Below are positions 52,936 through 61,218 of a stretch of 64,000 bases of DNA, one piece after another. This stretch comes from Pontibacter sp. G13 (GTDB lineage: Bacteria > Bacteroidota > Bacteroidia > J057): positions 2,341,001-2,405,000 of the forward strand of contig NZ_CP134696.1 of assembly GCF_031851795.1 (NCBI RefSeq). Direction: 5' to 3'. Under the pieces are notes generated by a model. It did no database searches. It was given only the letters and a program-made list of their open reading frames with translations, and was not told the origin of the DNA. The position numbers were made by a program, and so were the translations under genes. The stretch's first letter is position 1. Every line of letters starts with the position of its first letter.

Positions 52936-53152
52936 TTGGGCGTGCCCCGGCAGGCTTGGGAGCAGGTTCCTGCTTGGGTAGGAGCGACGCCGGGTCAGGT
53001 GCCTATGGGCTACGCGGTCGCTTCGGTCGGAGGAGGCTGGACGCCGCCGTTCATGTTTTGATCCAAAACTTCTCGTGTCTCCCAGATGATCCCATCCATC
53101 TCTCCGACTACCCCTTCGGCCCCTTCACGCCGCACTTGCCAGCCGCACATCG
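52936..53152 (+). repeat. Dispersed structured repeat R6
   Basis: Outer stem GGCGTG (52939-52944) with CACGCC (53126-53131). Second stem CCCGGC with GCCGGG near 52946-52951 and 52991-52996. Third stem GTCGGAG with CTCCGAC near 53026-53032 and 53102-53108. It ends AGCCGCACATCG, as does R2. It lies between the convergent VOC and susD genes. Confidence 0.7.
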
Positions 53153-53180
53153 AGAGATGAACTTCCTAGCCCCACCAAAA

Positions 53181-53210
53181 AATCGAGGCTACCTCAAACG
53201 AGGTAGCCTC
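53181..53210 (-). terminator. Intrinsic terminator of the susCD operon
   Basis: GAGGCTACCTC (53185-53195) pairs exactly with GAGGTAGCCTC (53200-53210) around AAAC. On the minus strand GATTTTTTGG follows, 42 bp past the susD stop. Confidence 0.85.
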
Positions 53211-53251
53211 ACGATATCTGATATCATTTCCGGGTGGATGATATCGGATGT

Positions 53252-54637
53252 TTATTCATCCCACCACACAGGCTTCAAGATGTCGGATGTGACAACTGCA
53301 CTGGTGTTGTAGAGACGCTCCACAGAAGGGGTTGGCAGACGACGAGGAATTCCCGCTACACTTCCACCTGGATTGGGGGTCAGCTCTGGAAATCCGGTAC
53401 GACGCCAGTCAGAGTAAGACTCGATCTGCGTGAACATTGCCACGTACTTCTGCTCCATGATCTTCTTCAACGTGATGGAAGCTCCATCCTCAGAAGCGAT
53501 CGCATCTACAAATTCGCTAGGCGCTTCCTCGCCAGTCACTTTCTCGATGTGCGTGATAACAGCCTCATTGAATGCAGAAGCAGCATTGTCTACATCGCCA
53601 GAACGCAAGCTAGCTTCTGCTTCCAGGAACTTGGCTTCCACATAGGTAGCCAATGGTGCCGCAGAAGTAGGAGAAGCATAGTAGGGTCCAGTGATGGAAG
53701 TACTGTTGTCTACAGATCCGAGTGGGGTACCCACGTATTCACCAGCCGTCGTCTGAGTGGCGATCATCGGCAAACGAGGGTCGTTCTGAGCCTTCAACAT
53801 TTCGATGAAGAACTCGCCCATCATCATGTAGCCACCACGGTTTTGGTGGAACGCATACCATTGGTTGTTCTCATTACCGTTGGGACCGAAGATGGCCATG
53901 GCATCGTCTTCAACTCCAGTCATTCCGGCATTGGCCAAGTACTGAAGCACTTTGGCAGCAGACTCACTGTCGCGCTTGCTGATGCGGTTGGCATAGCGAG
54001 CTTTCAGCAACCAAGCAGTCTTGATCCATGCATCGACATCACCGCCGTGGATAAAATCGTCAGCGCCCGGGAGATTGACATTCGCAGTTACATCCTTGGA
54101 AAGATCAGCAATGCCCTCGTCCAACAAGGTTTGAACATCTTGGATCACGGCAGCTTGGGCATCGTAGGCAGGATTGAAATTGTCCTCGCCATTGATTCCC
54201 AAAGAAGCTTCTTGGCTAGGCACATCGCCCCACAGGTCAGTCGCCAATCCCAAGGCCATCGCCTTCATGATTTTGGCGATTCCACGGTAGTATGGGTCCG
54301 TTTCACCCGCCTGCTCGATCAACTGGTTCTCGTTGACGATACACTTGGTGTAGATCGTTTCCCACTCGTTCACGTTGTTTCCTTCCAAGATGACATAGTT
54401 GGCAATGTCCTCAAGCTGGAAGTCGGTACCCGCTGAGTGCTGCGTCAAGACAGAAGTCAGACGAGCCAATTGTCCGGTAAATGCCGTAAAGGTTCCCAAC
54501 TGAGAGGCAGACAGCAAGAGGCCATTGGTGACGCCAGAAGGATTGTTGGGAGATTCATCGAGGCCATCGACAAAGTTGGAGCAAGAAGATGCCACCATCA
54601 GTGCCCCAAGGGCCAACATGGAAAATATCTTTTTCAT
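53252..54637 (-). CDS. susD: SusD/RagB-family outer-membrane nutrient-binding lipoprotein
   Basis: 461 residues. Lipobox in MKKIFSMLALGALMVASSC. The sequence after it (SNFVDGLDESPNNPSGVT) is the typical lead-in of the SusD-like_2 subfamily. The all-helical TPR-type scaffold includes DPYYRGIAKIMKAMALGLATDLWGDVP and AKFLEAEASLRSGDVDNAASAFNEAV. The C-terminal QIESYSDWRRTGFPELTPNP is characteristic. It sits on the outer face of the outer membrane as a lid on its partner SusC barrel. The gap between the genes is 94 bp. The substrate cannot be told. Confidence 0.94.
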   Translation of the reverse strand: MKKIFSMLALGALMVASSCSNFVDGLDESPNNPSGVTNGLLLSASQLGTFTAFTGQLARLTSVLTQHSAGTDFQLEDIANYVILEGNNVNEWETIYTKCIVNENQLIEQAGETDPYYRGIAKIMKAMALGLATDLWGDVPSQEASLGINGEDNFNPAYDAQAAVIQDVQTLLDEGIADLSKDVTANVNLPGADDFIHGGDVDAWIKTAWLLKARYANRISKRDSESAAKVLQYLANAGMTGVEDDAMAIFGPNGNENNQWYAFHQNRGGYMMMGEFFIEMLKAQNDPRLPMIATQTTAGEYVGTPLGSVDNSTSITGPYYASPTSAAPLATYVEAKFLEAEASLRSGDVDNAASAFNEAVITHIEKVTGEEAPSEFVDAIASEDGASITLKKIMEQKYVAMFTQIESYSDWRRTGFPELTPNPGGSVAGIPRRLPTPSVERLYNTSAVVTSDILKPVWWDE

Positions 54638-54731
54638 GAGTATGATCTATTGAAGAAAATTTGACAAGCGATGGCGGAATTCCTCTGGTACATGTAGAGG
54701 AATGCCTCCATCTGATTGCATCGAAAACTCC

Positions 54732-57700
54732 CTAGAATCCAAGGGAAAGAGTCGCCATGTAGGACTTGGTGCTAGGCATGTTGAAATAGTCGAATCCATT
54801 CACATTGGACTCTGCACCCAACAAGCTCGTCTCAGGGTCAACCCCCGGGTAGTCAGTGCTCAACCACAAGTTGCGGCCAGACAGAGACACCGTCAGGCTG
54901 CGGAGGAACTTGGTGTTGATCGCTGTGCGGTAGTTGAGAGACACCTCGCGAAGACGAATCCAAGATCCATCAAAGACAGCATTCTCAACAGCGGCACCAG
55001 CATCTCCCAAGTAGTTCTGGTAGTAAGTTTGAGCATCAATGGCGATGTCGTTGGCACGGAAAGTACCATCGGCATTTTCGATCACTCCCTCGATCACGTA
55101 GTCGCGCTCACGATCAGCAGAAGCTTCGGTACGACCCAAGCGGTTCAGACGTGCACAAGTACCACACCATACATCTCCTCCTTGGCGGATGTCCAACAAG
55201 GCGGTAGCGGAGAATCCTTTGTAGGTAAGGGTGTTGCGGATACCGGCCAACCAGTCTGGGTAGGGATTCCCTACATTGCCACGCTCGGCAGCCACGATTG
55301 GCAGACCATCTGTCTCGTCGATGAGCAACTGACCGTCCTCTGTGCGCTCCCACTTGGTGGAGTACAAAGCACCGTAAGGCTGGCCTACAATCGCGAAGGA
55401 ACCGATGGAAGAGAACGCAGATTCAATAGACAACTCTTCAACGCCGTCAGCCAAGGACAATACCTCGTTCACGTTGCGTGTGAAGTTCACCCCGATATCC
55501 CAAGAGAAATTGTCGGTTTTGACGGGAGTACCTGTGATGACTGCTTCGATACCCCGGTTGCGCATGGAACCGAAGTTGCCGAAGATGAAGCGGAAACCGG
55601 AAGAACCAGCCAATGGACGAGTGATCAGCAAGTCCTCAGACTTTTGATCGTACAGCGTCACATCCAAGCCCAAACGACCGAGGAAGAAGCGCAAGTCAAA
55701 CCCAAGTTCGGTAGAGGTTACCTTCTCGGGTCTCAAGTTGGCATTTCCGAGCGTAGTGGCGAATCCGAAACCTGACTGAGCCAAGTATGGGAAGCTGATA
55801 CCGTTGGTGAATCCATCTGTGAAGAACGGAGGCGTGTACAGCGTCCGGGTCAAGTATGGATCTGGATTGATACCTGCCTGCGCGATGGCAAAACGAACTT
55901 TACCGAAGGAGAGAATCTCGTTGTCAGGAATCAACTCGGAGAATACGAAGGACAGGTTGGCAGCAGGATAGAAGAAGTTATCCTTGGCAGGACCGAAGGT
56001 GGAAGCCCACTCGTTACGGCCAGTCAACTGCAAGTACAACATTTCTTTGAAGCTCACATTCGCGTCAAAGAAGAAGGCAGCGGTACGCTGAGTTTCCTCT
56101 ACCTCGGACACATACAGGTCGTTGGTATTGGAATAATTGTAGAATCCAGGGATAGAAATGTTTCGTCCGCGAGAGAACAAGTTCTGCGTGTATTTTTCCC
56201 ACAGGTTGTTACCGAGAGTCAATTCGGCTGTCAAGTCATCGGTGAAGTCGTACTTGGCACGCACCAAGAGGTCGGAGTACAATTCACGAGAGCGGAGCGT
56301 ATTGTCCCAGATTTCTCCCAAAGGCGCGTTTGCAGGGTTCCATGCACCCAAGGCCCAGATTTGGTTACGCTGATCGGTGTAGGTATCCGTACCCAGACGG
56401 TAGGTCACGCTCAACCAATCCAATGGCTTGTACTCGGCGTAGATGTTCCCCATCAAGCGATCCACTTGGTCAGTGAATGGGTTTTTGTACGCAGTGAAGT
56501 ATGGGTTGTCATACACGAAGAAGTACTGGCGCTGTTGGCCATTTGGATAGAGGTATCCTTCTTCGCCTGTTCCTGCGAGGTTGAAGCTGGCAGGGGTACG
56601 AGACAAGGTCAACATGACCCCAGAGAGGTTGGAACCATTCTGGGCACGGTTACCACCAGAATTGATGTAACCGATTGTCGCGCCTACCTTGATCTGATCA
56701 TTGACTTTGACGTCAGACGCCAAACGGATGGAAGCACGGTTGAAGCTCGTGTTGGGTACCACCCCGGTTTGATCCAAGAAGCCCAAAGACAAGCGGAAGG
56801 AAGCATTTTCGGTTCCACCGGCAACAGACAAGTTGGAGCTAGAGGAAACTGCATTCTGGAAGAAGTCCCCTACGTTGTCGTAAGCTTGCAGATTGGTGGA
56901 GTCTGAGATTTTGGGACCCCAGCTAGCGGAGGTACCCGCAGATACATCATCCGCAGTTCCGTACAAATTGTCTGGACCGGGATCGAAGGTATTGAATACC
57001 GGTACACCGTCTGCATTGTAGTTCCCCTGCGCCCACTCATCCTGCAACTCAGGCATTTTGTTGACTTGAGAAATCTCCAACGTGCTACGGAAATTGACGG
57101 TCGTACGCCCCGCCTTACCACGCTTGGTGGTGATGATGATCGCACCGTTACCAGCACGTACTCCGTAGAGGGCAGCAGCTGCAGGACCTTTCAGGATGGA
57201 CACAGACTCGATGTCATCTGGGTTGATGTCAATCGCCCGGTTGGAGTTGTTCACCCCTTGGAGGTTGTCGTTGAATGGATAATCTTCCCCCTCAGACTGA
57301 TCGGTCGAGTTGTCGATGGGCACACCGTCCACGACAAATAGGGGCTGGTTTTCTCCTGTAAAGGTAGAAGCACCACGGATCAAGATTTTGGAGGAAGCAC
57401 CGGGAGTACCACTGGACCCTACGACTTGGATACCTGCAGCTTTACCGGAGAGAGATTGGACGACATTTACCTCACCGGAATTCACCAGTTCAGATCCGTC
57501 GACATCTTGAATAGAATAACCGAGTGATTTCTTCTCGCGAGAAACACCAAGGGCAGTCACGACTACCTCATCCAGTTGGAGCAGATCCTCTTCCAGCTGG
57601 ATATCCAGCGAAGTCTGCCCGGTCATTTCAATTGTCAGGGGCTTGTAGTTGATGTAGGAAACGACCAGTTCCTTGACCTCAGCAGGCACCTCAAGCGAGT

Positions 57701-57875
57701 ATGCTCCAGCTGCATCAGTCAAGACCCCTTGGGTAGTTCCAGCAAGCAAAATGGTCACCCCTTCCATGGGAAGACCTGTTGCTTTGTCGGTCACACGACC
57801 AGAAATCGTGCTCTGTGCCCAGGCCATACCTGAGATCAGGAGGCTGAACACCAAGAAGGATAACACCTTTTTCAT
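54732..57875 (-). CDS. susC: SusC/RagA-family TonB-dependent transporter
   Basis: 1047 residues from ATG 57875 (MKKVLSFLVFSLLISGMAWAQ). Domain order: carboxypeptidase-regulatory-like beta sandwich (STISGRVTDKATGLPMEGVTILLAGT), TonB-box region (LQLDEVVVTALGVSREKKSLG), plug (about 115-230, ILIRGASTFTGENQPLFVVDGVPID), then the 22-strand barrel ending MATLSLGF. With SusD it imports oligomeric or other large nutrients into the periplasm using TonB energy. No hydrolase, sensor or sigma/anti-sigma gene flanks the pair. Confidence 0.95.
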   Translation of the reverse strand: MKKVLSFLVFSLLISGMAWAQSTISGRVTDKATGLPMEGVTILLAGTTQGVLTDAAGAYSLEVPAEVKELVVSYINYKPLTIEMTGQTSLDIQLEEDLLQLDEVVVTALGVSREKKSLGYSIQDVDGSELVNSGEVNVVQSLSGKAAGIQVVGSSGTPGASSKILIRGASTFTGENQPLFVVDGVPIDNSTDQSEGEDYPFNDNLQGVNNSNRAIDINPDDIESVSILKGPAAAALYGVRAGNGAIIITTKRGKAGRTTVNFRSTLEISQVNKMPELQDEWAQGNYNADGVPVFNTFDPGPDNLYGTADDVSAGTSASWGPKISDSTNLQAYDNVGDFFQNAVSSSSNLSVAGGTENASFRLSLGFLDQTGVVPNTSFNRASIRLASDVKVNDQIKVGATIGYINSGGNRAQNGSNLSGVMLTLSRTPASFNLAGTGEEGYLYPNGQQRQYFFVYDNPYFTAYKNPFTDQVDRLMGNIYAEYKPLDWLSVTYRLGTDTYTDQRNQIWALGAWNPANAPLGEIWDNTLRSRELYSDLLVRAKYDFTDDLTAELTLGNNLWEKYTQNLFSRGRNISIPGFYNYSNTNDLYVSEVEETQRTAAFFFDANVSFKEMLYLQLTGRNEWASTFGPAKDNFFYPAANLSFVFSELIPDNEILSFGKVRFAIAQAGINPDPYLTRTLYTPPFFTDGFTNGISFPYLAQSGFGFATTLGNANLRPEKVTSTELGFDLRFFLGRLGLDVTLYDQKSEDLLITRPLAGSSGFRFIFGNFGSMRNRGIEAVITGTPVKTDNFSWDIGVNFTRNVNEVLSLADGVEELSIESAFSSIGSFAIVGQPYGALYSTKWERTEDGQLLIDETDGLPIVAAERGNVGNPYPDWLAGIRNTLTYKGFSATALLDIRQGGDVWCGTCARLNRLGRTEASADRERDYVIEGVIENADGTFRANDIAIDAQTYYQNYLGDAGAAVENAVFDGSWIRLREVSLNYRTAINTKFLRSLTVSLSGRNLWLSTDYPGVDPETSLLGAESNVNGFDYFNMPSTKSYMATLSLGF

Positions 57876-58955
57876 AGCAAAGAATTGTACATGAGTAAAC
57901 TCGAATAAAGAACGAGCATGCATGAGTCCTCCCTGTCCATTTTGGCAAAAGCCAAAAGGAGGATCTCACCCCGAAAAGCGGGATGCATGCGAGTAAAAAA
58001 ATTATGTTGGAAATTCGGGAGGTGGGATAGTGTCCATTGATAAAGCCACCTTTCCGATTTCACGGGAGTTCCGCGGAGCGAAATGTATCGATCATTCGGT
58101 GCGTCCAACTACCAGAATGATCGGGATTCGGTTGATTTGCAACCTTTAGAAATCTCCATTTCAATCCTTGGGAATACCCAGTGTCATGTACCAAACTAAC
58201 TGTTTTCCGGAGAGAAAAGAAGCCTAGCATTCCCAACTTTAGCCCAACAGCAGGCATGGCAAGTCCAGCGGCACGAATCCTTCGACAAACGGAAGCCCCA
58301 AAAGACAACCCGTAAGCATTGGCTGATTTAGCGGAAAATCACACGCCCAACTCCCTCATTTGCTCGACAAAACGCAATCGGGCAAATTCCTTCCCTATCT
58401 TTCCTCAAACTTGAAATCCAGCGAGGTAGAGACAGCATTCGTCGAATACATCGGTTTGGTCTCCAAGGACTTATTACCTTACCATCCTCAGTTATCAAGC
58501 ACAGTGTTCGACGTCCCCGCGCTGAAATTCCTTTCGGTGCGGGATTTTTTTGTTTGAAATGAATGGGGATAGGTGGGGGGGCCGGACTGAGGGAGGCTTG
58601 GAAATAGCAGTAAACAAACAACCCACTGGGCATAGGGTATATGAATGCCGCAGTGGGTGGATGACTTTATCAATGGATGTGTCAATTAATCACATCTGGA
58701 AGAATTTTCCTGATCATTTCGCTCGAATGCTCCCTACACCCGATAGAAAGCGGAATTCTGGACAAAAAGGTCCACATCGAATCCCAAGGCCTTGAGCGGA
58801 AATTCCGAACCATGCATCTGCCCCCTCGATACTTGGGCAGGTGAATGGATTCACTGATCGTGTAGGCTTGACGGTTAGTCGGGTAAAAATGGGAAGATCC
58901 AAATCAGTACAGTTCTGTTTTCAGATGACTCCAATTCGCACGATGGATTCCTTCG
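57876..58955. other. Gene-poor region upstream of susC
   Basis: About 1.08 kb. I support no protein gene here. It holds a 9-bp inverted repeat CGATCATTC/GAATGATCG (58089-58097 and 58115-58123) and a very strong plus-strand terminator at 58516-58551. A plus-strand non-coding transcript is therefore possible. The susC promoter must lie in its left part but shows no clean TAnnTTTG. Confidence 0.55.
58516..58551 (+). terminator. Strong plus-strand intrinsic terminator without an upstream gene
   Basis: CCCGCGCTGAAA (58516-58527) pairs over 12 positions (two G-U) with TTTCGGTGCGGG (58532-58543), then A and seven T. The frame 58360-58557 runs through it and is not credible as a gene. Confidence 0.8.
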
Positions 58956-59393
58956 CTAGTTTCTTTCGATCTTGTCTAGAAGGGTCAAAATAGCGTGAGT
59001 GATAGTATTCTGAGTACGGTTAGCTTGGCTAGGACTAAGTATTCCTTGCATGCTTTCCTTTTCCAAGAGAGACTGTCGTCCCAATAATTGGATGACCGTA
59101 CTACTCTCATCTGAATTTCTTGCCCAAGTTTCTAGACGTTCCAAGGCTCGTCGGTTATCACCCTTGGCGACAAAATCACGAACTTCCTTCAACAACCCTT
59201 CGGGAGGAAGATTGCTATTGTCGGAATCTGGAGCATCTCCCAAAATGGCTTCTTCCATGGCTTCCTCCAACTGCCTTTGCAAATCTTTGATCTCGCTATC
59301 AATACTAAACTTGATCATCGGGTCGGCAGTTTTGACTCGCTGCGTCTTCAGAAATTGGATTTTTCCCTTGATAGTATCTAATAATTCGCTCAT
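58956..59393 (-). CDS. Standalone effector-associated-domain (EAD11-like) protein
   Basis: 145 residues. The N-terminal part (about 1-50, IKFSIDSEIKDLQRQLEEAMEEA) is a helical coiled-coil-like segment. After a short linker, 66-144 (LLKEVRDFVAKGDNRRALERLETWARNSDES .. IQLLGRQSLLEKESMQGILSPSQANRTQNTITHAILTLLDKI) fits the six-helix effector-associated domain 11 pattern. Such domains are adaptors found on bacterial conflict proteins with NACHT, caspase-like, TIR or CHAT modules. No such partner lies in the window, so a partner in trans is inferred. Neighbours are unrelated housekeeping genes. Confidence 0.75.
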   Translation of the reverse strand: MSELLDTIKGKIQFLKTQRVKTADPMIKFSIDSEIKDLQRQLEEAMEEAILGDAPDSDNSNLPPEGLLKEVRDFVAKGDNRRALERLETWARNSDESSTVIQLLGRQSLLEKESMQGILSPSQANRTQNTITHAILTLLDKIERN

Positions 59394-59523
59394 ACGGCAG
59401 ATGTATTGTTATGGAATAACAAATTATCAAAAAGCAAGAAATGAATCCACCACCACGAACTTTTTTAAATAGGAAATAGGGACAAGCTGAATAGCGATGT
59501 CAACATTCCAATCAAAACAAGGC

Positions 59524-59554
59524 TTGCCCACTAGCGGATAATGTCGCAACTTTG
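59524..59554 (+). promoter_or_regulatory. Candidate promoter of pyrR, nearly leaderless
   Basis: TTG (59524-59526), 20-bp spacer, then CAACTTTG (59547-59554), one mismatch from TAnnTTTG. Only five bases separate it from the pyrR ATG, so transcription would begin at or near the start codon. Confidence 0.35.
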
Positions 59555-59559
59555 CGGAA

Positions 59560-60111
59560 ATGGAAACCTCAGAACAACTGGATCTATTCCCACAAGGGAA
59601 ATTGCAACTCACCTTGCGCAGGCTCTGCCATCAATTGGTCGAGAACTACGGAGATTTTTCCGACACCATCTTGTTGGGCGCCCAACCACGCGGCAAATAT
59701 CTCGCTCGGCGAATCAAGCAGATCCTCGAGGAACTGAATCCAACGCTGGAAATACCCATCGGCGAACTGGATGCGACCTTTTTCCGAGATGATTTCCGGA
59801 TGCGCGAAAAGCCATTGGAGCCCAACCGAACCCACATCGACTTCCTGATCGAAAACAAGCGGGTCATCATGGTCGATGACGTGCTCTATACAGGCAGGAC
59901 TGTCCGGGCGGGGATGGATGCCATGCTGGCATTTGGCCGACCCAAAACCGTGGAATTGTTGGTATTGGTGGATCGTAAACATCAGCGGGAATTGCCGATT
60001 GAGGCTTCATACATCGGCATCACGGTGGACACCATCGACTCGCAACGCATCCGAGTGGAACTCAAGGAAAGTGGGGGGCAAGATCAGGTGTTCCTGGTTT
60101 CTAAATCGTAA
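59560..60111 (+). CDS. pyrR: Bifunctional pyrimidine regulator / uracil phosphoribosyltransferase PyrR
   Basis: 183 residues. The PRPP-binding loop RVIMVDDVLYTGRTVRA (101-117) is complete. GAQPRGKYLARRI (40-52) and DATFFRDDF near 71-79 are the other PyrR landmarks. PyrR binds pyr mRNA leaders in some bacteria and also makes UMP from uracil and PRPP. It is followed 24 bp later by pyrB. No attenuator-type leader is seen before it, so regulation through RNA is not evident here. Confidence 0.95.
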   Translation: METSEQLDLFPQGKLQLTLRRLCHQLVENYGDFSDTILLGAQPRGKYLARRIKQILEELNPTLEIPIGELDATFFRDDFRMREKPLEPNRTHIDFLIENKRVIMVDDVLYTGRTVRAGMDAMLAFGRPKTVELLVLVDRKHQRELPIEASYIGITVDTIDSQRIRVELKESGGQDQVFLVSKS

Positions 60112-60135
60112 GCAAACAACTGGCAGGCAGGAAAT

Positions 60136-61062
60136 ATGGCGTTAAGCACACGGCATTTGTTGGGCATCAAGTATGTCACGGCGGGGGACATCCAGACCAT
60201 CCTGGATACGGCTGACAATTTCAAGGAAGTCATCAACCGTCCGATCAAGAAGGTACCTTCCCTTCGCGACATTACGATCGCCAATTTGTTTTTCGAGAAC
60301 TCTACCCGAACTCGAATTTCTTTCGAATTGGCAGAAAAGCGGCTTTCCGCGGATGTTGTCAACTTCTCCGCATCCTCCTCTTCGGTGAAGAAGGGAGAGA
60401 CCTTGCTCGATACCGTCAACAACATCTTGGCGATGAAGGTGGATATGGTGGTCATGCGTCATCCCATGCCCGGAGCACCCGTTTTCTTGAGCAAGCACAT
60501 CCCCGCGCAGATCGTCAATGCTGGAGATGGTACACACGAGCACCCCACCCAAGCTTTGTTGGATGCCTACTCCATCCGCGAGCAATTGGGAGATCTCAAA
60601 GGGGCCAATATTGCCATCGTTGGAGATATCACGCATAGCCGTGTAGCACTCTCCAACATTTTCCTCCTCACCAAGATGGGCGCCAATGTCCGCCTCTGTG
60701 GACCGCCGACCTTGATTCCCAAGCATATCGAAAGTCTCGGCGTTGAGGTGGACTACAATTTGAAACGCACCCTCGAATGGGCAGATGTCGCCAATATGCT
60801 CCGTATCCAATTGGAGCGGCAAGACATCAAATTCTTCCCATCTCTTCGTGAATATTCCATGCAATACCAACTCAACCTTCCCCTGCTGGAAAGCCTTGGG
60901 AAAAAGTTGGTCGTCATGCACCCAGGCCCCATCAATCGAGGCGTGGAAATCACTTCCGAAGTTGCCGATCACGAGAATGCCATCATCTTGGATCAGGTCC
61001 AAAATGGAGTGGCCGTTCGGATGGCAGTCTTGTACCTGCTTGCCGGACAAAAAGGAGACTAA
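60136..61062 (+). CDS. pyrB: Aspartate carbamoyltransferase catalytic subunit
   Basis: 308 residues. Carbamoyl-phosphate motif FFENSTRTRISFELA (53-67), HPTQALLDAY (around 136-145), and the aspartate-loop region HPGPINRGVEI near 260. It makes carbamoyl-aspartate from carbamoyl phosphate and aspartate, the first committed step of pyrimidine synthesis. No pyrI follows, so this is the class without the zinc regulatory chain. Coupled with pyrR and closed by a strong terminator. Confidence 0.97.
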   Translation: MALSTRHLLGIKYVTAGDIQTILDTADNFKEVINRPIKKVPSLRDITIANLFFENSTRTRISFELAEKRLSADVVNFSASSSSVKKGETLLDTVNNILAMKVDMVVMRHPMPGAPVFLSKHIPAQIVNAGDGTHEHPTQALLDAYSIREQLGDLKGANIAIVGDITHSRVALSNIFLLTKMGANVRLCGPPTLIPKHIESLGVEVDYNLKRTLEWADVANMLRIQLERQDIKFFPSLREYSMQYQLNLPLLESLGKKLVVMHPGPINRGVEITSEVADHENAIILDQVQNGVAVRMAVLYLLAGQKGD

Positions 61063-61081
61063 TCCTCCTATCCATTCATTC

Positions 61082-61119
61082 ATGCCGCTTTGGGACTTTC
61101 TCCAAAGCGGCATTTTTTT
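61082..61119 (+). terminator. Intrinsic terminator of pyrRB
   Basis: ATGCCGCTTTGG (61082-61093) pairs exactly with CCAAAGCGGCAT (61102-61113) and runs into seven T. Confidence 0.9.
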
Positions 61120-61218
61120 GTGAGAGCCAACCGGAATGAACGCATTCGACACTTTACGGGGAAGCTCAAATTTGTGTAGATTGGGCGATCATTTGCATGG
61201 ACAAAAGCCGCAAATCCT

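Noticed and set aside
58300-58520. RNase P or 6S RNA upstream of susC
   Set aside because: A GAGGAAA-like word occurs on the minus strand but the other conserved RNase P blocks are absent, and no 6S-type long bubble could be drawn.
58360-58557. 65-residue open frame upstream of susC
   Set aside because: It reads straight through the strong terminator at 58516-58551 and has no domain.
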